DNA from: Gamarada debralockiae
Lineage: Eukaryota; Ascomycota; Leotiomycetes; Helotiales; Hyphodiscaceae
DNA length: 16,645 bases
Reading direction: 5' to 3'
Assembly: GCA_002803225.1 (NCBI GenBank)
Contig: NXFV01001304.1
Coordinates: 1 to 16,645 of the forward strand
Part shown: positions 8,751-16,645 of the stretch, piece by piece
Layout of the letters: each line of letters opens with the position of its first letter
How positions within the stretch are numbered: position 1 is the first letter of the stretch
The notes under the pieces: generated by a model
The model's database searches: none
Seen by the model: only the letters and a program-made list of their open reading frames with translations
What the model was told of the DNA's origin: nothing
Program-made: the position numbers and the translations under genes

Positions 8751-9145
8751 GATTCAAGTAATATTGTCCTTAGAGGCTTACGTTCTAGTAAGCTATCTAT
8801 CTATTATTATAGGAGTCTAATTAACTTGTCCTTAGGTTAATAAAAGCTCTAATTTATACGTATTTATCTATAATGCTAAGCGATTCGCCCTATATAACCG
8901 ATTAGTAATTGAACAGGTACCCCTCTAACTATACTGTTCAGCCCTTATGTTCGCCCTAGAGAAGAGTATTGTTTCGAGCAAAATTTAAGAAGTATATCCC
9001 AGCTTAAATCTAGAAGAAACCGAAAATGCAAGTAGATTAGAGTATAACTCTACAAACGCTTGAGGGCCATTCGAGCTCAGTCACATCAGTAGCCTTCTCA
9101 CTAGAGGCAAGCAAGTGGCATCAGGGTGGAGTGATAGCACATTAC

Positions 9146-9267
9146 TGTGACGGCGCTGGCCCTCACGTGATCTAAGCGAGGTTCTTACAATTGTAAGACC
9201 TACATCGAGCCTCAGGCATCAACCCCTTCAAGCTATCTGCATTTACTAAGCTAGGGCTTAATATTAG
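9146..9267 (+). mobile_element. Left end of an LTR-like repeat inserted in the WD40 region (copy 3)
   Basis: The WD40 coding sequence stops abruptly after its DSTL residues and is followed by TGTGACGGCGCTGGCC, a start resembling the ends of the 8568-8745 element. Eighteen bases in lies CACGTGATCTAAGCGAGG, then the perfect palindrome TCTTACAATTGTAAGA (9183-9198). From 9164 on it matches the more degraded copy at 7922-8066 in blocks. I read this as the 5' end of an LTR element whose internal part may continue rightward to the gag-like frame at 9762. The LTR's right edge is not defined; 9267 is only where the match to copy 2 fades. Confidence 0.6.
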
Positions 9268-9761
9268 TATAGTTCTAGGTTTGACCTTAGCGTTATCGCT
9301 TGCCTAGTATAGCTTAGTATAGCTCTTGTATATTAGCTTGAGCTCTCTCTAGAGCTCTCCTTCTCTCCTTAGCTTAGTTTTCTCTAGTCTTAGTATAATC
9401 CTATTATACTCTTCTTAAGGCCTTTATATAGTACTATAATATTAAACTAAGCTTACTCTTTCTCTCTAGGGATAGAATTAGAATATCTTACTAAACTAAA
9501 GTTATTATTAACTTGAAAAAGCTATAAAATCAAACTTATTACTATAGTATTAAAGTACTAAAAGACTAGTTCTTTACTCTCTTATAAAGAGGAGACTAAA
9601 ACTATAATACTCTTAGATATAATATTATAATATTAAAACACTTTCTTATAATACCTCTAAAGAAGCTAGATTTAAGTATTATAGTTAATATACCCCTTTC
9701 TTATAGCTCCTTTAAACCTAGATCTTCTAGATATACAAATACAAGTTAATTTCCTCTTATA
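9268..9761. other. AT-rich non-coding stretch, possible LTR remainder and leader
   Basis: No coding frame is visible. It contains repeated TATAGCTTAGTATAGCT-like words and AGAGCTCTC (about 9295-9365). It lies between the repeat edge at 9146 and the gag-like frame, so it may hold the rest of an LTR plus an untranslated leader. I could not identify a primer-binding site. Confidence 0.4.
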
Positions 9762-10240
9762 ATGTTTTCTAGAAATAATAGACCTATCCCCTAAGTTAAA
9801 CCTAAGCCTAAGAGTAAAGATAAGGCTAAGGAAGACTTAAATACTTTATTACTTTAGACTGCTAAGATACTCTTAAAACTCTAAGAGGTAAAGGATTAGT
9901 AGGCTTATTTATAAGACGAACTTTAATAAGCTAGGTCTATGCCTCCCTTATAAGATACTTAATTAAGGTCTTACTTATATATAATTCGCTAGCACTATTC
10001 TAAGATACTTATACCTAAGGATATAAATAGCTAAGGAGACTCTAGTATAGACTAAGAAGATAATCTCCTAGTATTTATAAGTATAAGTTATAAGAGTTAT
10101 AAGACTAAGAAGTTAGATAACCTTAACCTCTTATAAGACAGAGTTAGTCCTATATTTAACTAATAATATATAAGTATTCTTAATAAGTTTGTAATTAACT
10201 ATAACTACTTTAAAGATAATAAATTAAAGTATATATATAT
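9762..10240 (+). pseudogene. Gag-like frame of an LTR retrotransposon, RIP-damaged
   Basis: From the ATG at 9762 a single frame runs about 160 codons to 10240 with sixteen stops, all TAA or TAG and none TGA. Between stops the residues are those of a charged, probably helical protein: a VKPKPKSKDKAKEDLNTLLL stretch (9798-9857), then Leu-, Glu-, Lys- and Asp-rich blocks where stops fall as Gln codons would in a coiled coil. This resembles N-terminal Gag regions of fungal LTR elements, but no zinc knuckle or named domain is visible, so the call is tentative. The frame ends where the repeat at 10241 begins. Confidence 0.45.
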
Positions 10241-10553
10241 TGTAGAAGGAACGAAATACAAGTATAAGCGCGTCCTAATTGCGCTGTGTATTGCACGTGC
10301 TCTTAGTGAGGGATAAAACAAAAACAACGATGTAAAACGAAGGTCATATACTTAAATGCACTACAAAAAATACATTAGAAAACAAGTTATATAATTACAA
10401 TATATATGTAGGTATTTATGTATAGGTCTAGCTGCAAAAGACAAAATATGCCCGGCTGGCACGTAATATCTAGCTAAGCGAGGTTGGCATTAACGTGACC
10501 GATTTCCCTACTATATTTATCCCCCTTAATATTTGTACTTGCCCTTAAGAACT
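10241..10553 (+). repeat. LTR-like repeat, better-preserved copy B
   Basis: It begins TGTAGAAGGAACGAAATAC, so on the minus strand it ends in TACA, as an LTR would. It matches 299-662 in the opposite orientation and keeps many C and G bases that the other copy has as T and A. It contains CTAAGCGAGGTT (10474-10485), the same word found in the 9146 repeat, but followed by different sequence. It lies between a plus-strand gag-like relic and minus-strand Gypsy relics, so it could be the 3' LTR of the minus-strand element. The far edge is unclear: weak similarity to copy A extends to about 10650, where a purine run on the minus strand (about 10625-10635) resembles a polypurine tract. Confidence 0.6.
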
Positions 10554-11149
10554 AAAAAAAAAAGAAAATCAAATAGAAAATTATATAAAAGAGAGAACTA
10601 ATACTCTAATACTCTATTAAAAGAATCCCCTTTGTAATTACTACTACGATTATATGATTATCCTTTAATAATGTTAATATTGTCGACTTTATTACTTTTA
10701 AACCCTTTAAACAAAGTAAATAATCTTTAATTAGGCATTAATATTAGCGAGTTGCAATTAGTTCGCTAGGCTCTTATAATTGCCTTTTAATTCTTATAAA
10801 GGAAGAGCTTTTTGAACCTCCCTTTAACTCTTTAACAACTTCGATAACCTATAATTAACTTTAATAATCGACTTTAACTTTATTAATAACACCAATTCCC
10901 TTTTTTTTGCTATTGATTTGACCTTATTTTTACTTAATTAAGTATCTCCTTTTTGTTGTTATTACTAATTAGTTTTAAACATAGACTTTAACTTCTTTAC
11001 TTCGATCTTAGACGTTGTAGTATATCTCCTTAGAAGTTATACTTTCCTTTGCTATATAAATAATTTAATATTCTTTAAGGTTCTTTTTATTGATTTATAA
11101 CGTCTTTTTGTCTCTTTTGTAATCGATACATTAGGAAGTTTCTTTTCTT

Positions 11150-11400
11150 TTTCTTTCCCCTTAGGTTAACTTTAGACTAACTATATATATAACTTTGTTT
11201 ATACTTTAAATTAAGCTTTTCGACTCTTTTGACTCTCGAATATATTCCTTGTTTTTAATTCTGCCTTTAAATAAGAACTCCTCCCTTTTCTTTATTTTTT
11301 CTTAAATTGACTTTAAGTTAACTATATATATAGTTTTGTCTTTATCTTAAGTCGAACTCTTTAATCTTTTTAATCCTTGAGTATACTCTTTATCTTTCCT
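11150..11400 (-). repeat. Two degenerate 141-bp tandem units
   Basis: Equivalent points include AACTATATATATA at 11179 and 11320, and TCGAATATATTCC at 11236 against TTGAGTATACTCT at 11377, both 141 bp apart. The period equals 47 codons and both copies read similarly on the minus strand (YSR.K...LNLK-like and YIYS.-KVNLR-like segments). The copies differ mostly by C/T and G/A changes. Confidence 0.65.
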
Positions 11401-12095
11401 TCCTTTCTTCCCTTTATAACTTTAATATTACTTTCTCTTGAATTAGTTTTATTATATTAACTTTAATATATAAAAGTCGATCTCTTCCTTTAAATATATA
11501 TACCCTTAGGTAGATAAGTAAAGGCTTTAATAAGAAGTATTCCTTTCCTTTTCTCTTAATAAGATATTAGTTTATAATAATATACTTAGAACTACTTAAA
11601 CGCCTCTTAAATACTTCTTTAAATATACTTCCTTTGGGAAAATATAACGTTTAGTTATAAGTCGCCTCTCCTAAGCTCTTGTTATAGTCTCCCTTATAGT
11701 AAGCCTTAGCCTTTTATATATCTATATCTTATTAAAACCTTTTATTGTCCTTTCCTTATTATCTCTTTCTACTAATATAAATAAATCCTTTGTCGCTGCC
11801 TTTATTAGTATAGCCCTTAATTATTCCTTTTATTAGCTATTAATCAACTCTTTTGAGTTAAATATATATATTAAGTATTAGCGCCTTAAGCAAGTATTTA
11901 TATATATTGTCCTATAGCTGCTTATTTTGTATTAGCCTTTTGATATTAGCTTGAGCTCTTGTTGCTTATTTAACTAGGTTTAGTAAAACTCTTTTGTACT
12001 TTAGAGTACTATCTAATAGATATACTTTTTATACGCGCCCCTTCTTTAGCTAATACCTAGACTAGACTTTAGATTCCCTGGATTTTGTACTAGTT

Positions 12096-12167
12096 GGACT
12101 AGCCCCTTAAACTAGACTAGTTTCCTTCCTTAGACTAATCTCCTTCCTTGGACTAGTCTCTTAGATC
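12096..12167 (-). repeat. Four imperfect 18-bp tandem units
   Basis: Units at 12096-12113, 12114-12131, 12132-12149 and 12150-12167 follow the pattern (A/G)GACTA..... with CCTTCCTT in the middle two. Read on the minus strand they encode a six-residue repeat, for example RLVQGR with Gln in place of the stop codons. Phase and strand agree with the lysine-rich minus-strand relic. Confidence 0.65.
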
Positions 12168-13099
12168 TTTCTATAGGTTTTTATTAGCTATTTGGCTATT
12201 TAGCTATTTAACTTATTAGATAGATAATTGCTACTACCCTTAGAATAGCCGTTAAACTCTTTTAATAGGCTTGTACGTCTTCTTAGTATAGAGTTAAAAT
12301 TCAATTATGTTAGACTAAGGGGGATAGCTCTTTATATTCTTTCTTATTTTTAAAAGGTTTCTTTTATATTTTTTTTAAGGGAAGTAATTCCCTTTTAATT
12401 TCTTTCTTAAGGGCTCGATTTTATTTATAATTTAGTATTTTGCTTTTCCTTTTTACTTTTACTAAGTATCTAAGTCCTTAACTATACTCTTTATATTATA
12501 AGAGGTCTAAAATAGCTAATATTAGCTTAGATATACAAAGATTCTTAGTACTAGAGAATTTGTTCTTTGTTAATACTAAGTTAAGGGCATTGTAATATAT
12601 TGTTTTTAGTATAATAGAATTAAGTTCTTGCCTTAATAGTTCTCTTTAGAGGACTATCTTTGTGTAGTACTTTAGTATTATACTTAAAAATAAGCTAAAA
12701 ACAAGTCTTACTTAACTAGGCTATTTTAGGCTCTTATAGTTAAGTTCTTTATTAAAGTCGTTAATATTATTATCTTGTATATATTAAGATTATTACTTAG
12801 TTAAACTCTTTATTATACTTTATTCTCCTTAGTCTTTTTATTATTATCTTTATCTTTTATCTTACTTACTTTTAATCTTTAGGGAACTAAATATATTATA
12901 TTTTCTTATATTCTAAAATCCTAGGTAGTTAAACTATAATTTTTTATTCTTGTTCTAAGGGCTTATTAACTCTTACTTTATCTTCTTTAACTTCTTTAAG
13001 TTTTTGTTTTAAGGTATTAGCTTAAGCTTTTTCCTTTTTAAGTTCTTAGACTTTTTTTTTAGTCTTTACTTACTATTCTTTCTTCTTAATATTAATAAT

Positions 13100-16000
13100 T
13101 ACTTTATTAAAAGCTTAAAAGTATTAATTATACTTAATAAACTTCTTTAGTTAATTTCTAGAAAAGGTTCCTTTTAGCTTAGCCTTATTTATATCTTTTA
13201 ATATATAAACTCTCTTTATACTATCTATAGTTATTACTTAGTATAGTCTAAGCTATCTTTAGTTAAGTTTTATTACCTTTAATTTGTCTTAATTTATTAT
13301 AAAAGTATTATAATATAATATAATATCTCTAGCGTTAATAGGTTCTTTTTAAATATTATATATCTTATTTTAGTACTCTTATCCTTTTTAGTACTTTTGA
13401 GTTTATTTAGCTATTGCTTCTAGGATATCTTTATCTTATATTTCTAGCTATCTTACTTGAATAACTAATAGTTTTTTATATATATAAATATTATTTTAGC
13501 TAAGGGTTTTCTAGGTTAAGTACTTTATCTTAATTAGTAGTATAGCTTTACAGCTATATACTAGATAAAATAAGGTATACTTAGTTAGTCTATAAATCAA
13601 AGTACGTTTTACAAATAATACTAAATAGAAATATCTAGGCTATTTGTACTTACTACTATTAATTAGAGTTATAAGAATATTTAAGATTAGCTTATATCCT
13701 CCTTTACTCTTCTTATTTACTTAAGTATTATATACTAATATTTAAACCCGTTTTACTTTATATCTTCGAAAAAGCTTAATAACCTTTTTTTTAAACTTAG
13801 CTCTTTTATTAATAGTTATTTGTCTAAAAAGTTTATATTAATATATAACTTCCTACTAAATAAAATCTATAATTATCTTAATAGTAATAATATAAAGAGC
13901 TTGAGCTTTTAGCTATTTAAAAAGCTTATCTTAATAGATAATAAGTTTAATATATTTATTAGTATTAAGCGGGTATATAACATTAATAGCTAAGTCTATA
14001 AATAATTAGCTAACTTAAGTTAGAAATAAGGCTTCTTTTAGGCAAGTCTTTGACTTAAACTAATACTCTTTATAATTATTTATATACTCTTTAATATTAA
14101 GGTATATCTTATTCTAAAAATATTAAGTAGCTAGCTTAGTATATATACTTTCTTATCCTTTATAGCTAACTTTATTATAAAGAGCTTTAAGTAACTTTGT
14201 ATAGTACTTATTAAAATTAACTACTAGTCTAGGTAAGAAGGCTTTAGTAGTATTCCTTTATAATTGTCGGTCCTAAATACTATATTTAGTAGCTTCCCGT
14301 TTGAGAGTATAGAATTCCACTTAAGATATACTAGTAAGCTTCTTTAATATCATTAAAAATTAAGTAAGGTTCTATAAATAATCTAAGTACTTATTATTTA
14401 AAGGCTTTTCCTATACTAATTCTTGCCTAGATCCTAGGGCTTAATTATTATTATTAGCCTTATTAATAGATATCACTAAAATTCTAAGATAATCTAACTT
14501 AGCTATAATCTAATTATTAATACCTTCTTTATATTACTTATTAAGATTATTAGACTTTGTTTAAGGCTGTCTTAAAAGTCTATTAGCTGCTATATATATT
14601 TTTCCTTTTATATATTAAACTTTAAAGTTAAATATCTAAATCTATATAATCTATCGAGTAATAAGAGCTTTAGGTAGATTAGTAGTAGCGTAGTTAAGCT
14701 AAGTAATAAGAACCTCTATATTAGTCTCTAAGATAAAGTAGACCTTATATAGCTAATACTAAAGTCTTTAAAGGTATTTAAGGACTTCTTTATACTCCCT
14801 TTTTATAGTATTATAGTTACGCTTTATCTTATTCTAGAGTTCTAATTTATATCAAGAAACCCTTTAATTACTATCTTTATTAAATTATCCTATAATACCT
14901 TTTTATCCTTTAAGACTTATATCTACCTTAATATAGATCTCACCCTATCCTAGTCTATATTGGATTTTATATAATACTAGAGTAATAGTAAGTATAGTCT
15001 TAAGGGTATCTATAGCTTAGTCTTACTTAGTACTTTAATTCTACTTAATACTCTTCTTGAATAGCTAGTAGATTAAAATAATAATAATAATAAAATCCTT
15101 GATTTAAATCTAGTAATAAATATAAACTCTAATAAATACTTTTCCTTTAGTAATATTCTAGTAAGGTAGCTACTTTAATATCTTAATTACTTTCGAAGTA
15201 GTAGGGGTCTAACTATTATACTTATAAATAAATTTAATAATATTTATCCTATTGTAATAGAACTATAATTTAGCCCTAATATAAGCTCCTATACACTTGA
15301 TTTAGTCTATAGTCTTATTTAATTTCTAAATATATTTAAATATATATCTTTTAACTTTAGGAAGGATTTCTTTATTCTTATAGGTTATATAGGGCCCCTT
15401 AATTCTAATATTATTTAAGAAAGATATTATAATAGTTAGAAATAGCTTATTAAGAATCCTTATTACTATATATATAAACTAGGCAATTAAGTTAGTTACT
15501 CTTTAAAGTAGGGTTATTATCTAAAGTAGTCCTAATAGAGTAGTAAAAGTAGTTATATCTTTATATTTAGGTATAAGAATAAGCTAGTTATATCTAAAAA
15601 AGAAGTTAATTAATAAAGTAACTATATACCTAGTAAATTTTTCTAAAAATTTATCTACTAAGGGAGGTAGATTTATGTCTTTTAGTATTATTAAATTAAG
15701 CTTTATTGTAGTATTAATAAGTTAATATATCCTAGGGGTTTTCTTAGTAACTAAAAACTATAGATTTTAATATAGTTTATTATAGTATTTAAGTACTCCC
15801 CGCTTAAGATAATCTTATAAGATTTCTAGAATAGCTGGAATAAGAGCTCTTAGAATAAGGAAGCTTAGTTCCTACTATACTTAGTATTTTACTGTCTTGA
15901 TAATAACTAGAGAGCTAATATCTTTATAAATCTAGGAGCTTTCGGTTTAGTTAAACGTAATTGCTACTTTATAATTAACTAGTATCTTAATTAGTATTTC

Positions 16001-16645
16001 TTTCTTTTTTAGCTAAAGCTAGTCTTTAATATTAAGCTTCTTAATCTGTTCTAGTATTAGCTAAGACCCTTGTATAATCACTACTTTCTAAGGTAATAAA
16101 TATTCCTTGAATTAGCTAATATATTCTTAAGGAGTATCTCTTACAAACGACTGTTTATACTAATTTAGCTTTCCTCTAAGGATATCTCTAGTTCTATTAT
16201 TCTTATTAATTAGTTAAACTTTCTTGGACTTTAGTTTATATATAATATTAATAATAACTTAATTTAGAATCTATTCTTTTGTTAACTTTAATCCCTTTAT
16301 ATCCTTTAAGATTTCCTTTATCTTTATTATCTCTACTTAAGCTTTTGACTTCCCTTAGCTTACTTTATATATTCGATTTACTAGTGGATTTAAACGAAAG
16401 CATATTAATATACTATCTTTTTTTAAGAATCTAAGTCCTAGGAACTAGTCCTTTAGTACTTTATATAAGTCTTCTTCTTTAAAAGTAACTTAATTCTCTT
16501 TGTCTAATACAAAATCAATAACTATATTAGTAAGTATAAAGAGACTAAGGTTTATTAGCCCCTTTTCTAAAACTCTAGAATTTCTAAAACCTTAACAATT
16601 AAATCTATTTTCTTTACTTAATCCCTAGCCTATCTTAATACTAGT
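13100..16645 (-). pseudogene. Gypsy (Ty3-type) retrotransposon pol, heavily RIP-mutated, cut by the window end
   Basis: Reading the minus strand from 16645 downward and treating most TAA/TAG as former Gln or Trp codons gives the standard Gypsy order. The segment before the polymerase lies at about 16500-15950. Reverse transcriptase lies at about 15950-15250, with the NLPPLVDKF segment, motif A (Asp now AAC at 15605-15607) and motif C FL-N-N-I (both Asp now AAT, 15410-15415). RNase H is at about 14950-14580, with IYIKVDIS at its start and ETN for ETD near 14720. The integrase zinc region is at about 14190-14050, with Tyr for the Cys pair, followed by the core and C-terminal PRN...P-like region to about 13110. 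Intact Pol would copy and integrate the element; here hundreds of changes abolish it. Exact limits are approximate and the 5' part lies outside the window. Confidence 0.8.

Larger units (their letters stand above)
8077..9145 (+). pseudogene. NACHT/WD40 STAND (NLR-type) protein gene fragment, disrupted
   Basis: In frame 1 from about 8077 the conceptual protein follows the linker between the NACHT NTPase and WD40 repeats of fungal HET-E-like proteins. Landmarks are a hydrophobic VILSPLPAVLL segment, a YYPLFRDFLLNKDRY segment (8215-8259), VEKCLLYKVQYTCLYWV (8401-8451), HRFLQAHLLH and, after the inserted element, AKRFALYNRLVIEQ (8875-8916). A frame change near 8974-8981 leads to a WD40 start, LQTLEGHSSSVTSVAFS (9050-9100); a second shift, apparently one lost base near 9105, precedes the rest of the repeat, cut at 9146. 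In-frame stops are at 8140, 8149, 8167, 8269, 8452, 8461, 8527, 8818, 8833, 8926, 9005, 9011 and 9038, all TAA or TAG. Walker motifs are absent. Intact relatives act in non-self recognition and heterokaryon incompatibility; this copy cannot. Confidence 0.85.
10554..13099 (-). pseudogene. Lysine-rich minus-strand coding relic of an LTR element, unassigned
   Basis: The plus strand is T-rich; read on the minus strand, long stretches give Lys-, Glu-, Arg- and Gln-rich protein broken by TAA and TAG. The best evidence that it was coding is a 141-bp duplication (about 11150-11400) whose copies encode similar 47-residue units on the minus strand. A second charged helical segment lies around 12900-13080. 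It lies downstream of the Gypsy pol in the same orientation and before the LTR-like repeat, so it may be an extra 3' ORF or another element's gag. No domain was recognised. Confidence 0.4.

Noticed and set aside
8560..8757. Minus-strand 65-codon ORF
   Set aside because: It spans the solo-LTR-like insertion and its junctions with the NLR fragment and so cannot be an ancestral gene; no motif is visible.
1..16645. CRISPR array, tRNA or rRNA genes, bacterial operon features
   Set aside because: No regularly spaced repeats with unique spacers, no cloverleaf-like segment and no rRNA-like stretch were seen. The LINE, Gypsy and NACHT/WD40 content indicates a fungal nuclear genome.

Overview
The window looks like a piece of a filamentous ascomycete (Pezizomycotina) genome, in a transposon-rich compartment shaped by repeat-induced point mutation (RIP). 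Two long stretches, about 1-2409 and 7606-16645 (apart from islands near 8080-9270 and 10240-10550), are extremely AT-rich, full of TpA and nearly devoid of CpA and TpG. That is the footprint of C-to-T change at CpA on both strands. No intact protein-coding gene was found. Every recognisable coding region is a broken transposon gene or a broken host-type gene, and almost all stop codons inside them are TAA or TAG.

Layout. 1-2409: AT-rich remains of old repeats, including a decayed copy (about 299-662, minus orientation) of a repeat that recurs in better condition at 10241-10553. 2422-7593: a nearly full-length, much more GC-rich non-LTR retrotransposon (Tad-like LINE). It has ORF1 (nucleic-acid-binding, three zinc knuckles), ORF2 (AP-type endonuclease, reverse transcriptase, C-terminal zinc knuckle) and a TAA-repeat tail, and is bracketed by a 12-bp direct repeat that looks like its target-site duplication. 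Fifteen in-frame stops but no frameshift break the two ORFs. 7606-8076: AT-rich repeat remains. 8077-9145: a fragment of a fungal NACHT/WD40 STAND (NLR-type) protein gene, with stops and two frameshifts, split by a 178-bp TG...CA element (8568-8745) with a 5-bp duplication, so probably a solo LTR. At 9146 the fragment is cut inside its first WD40 repeat by another repeat beginning TGTGACGG. 9762-10240: a RIP-damaged gag-like frame on the plus strand. 10241-10553: an LTR-like repeat. 10650-13100: lysine-rich minus-strand coding relics with a 141-bp internal duplication. 13100-16645: a badly RIP-mutated Gypsy pol on the minus strand (reverse transcriptase, RNase H, integrase), running off the window end.

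History as read from the sequence: LTR elements accumulated and were heavily mutated; the LINE landed later in already AT-rich DNA and was mutated only lightly. The NLR fragment is intermediate. These pieces do not work together as a functional system; the window records invasion and silencing, with one immune-receptor-type gene caught in it. I did not find a convincing new biological system.
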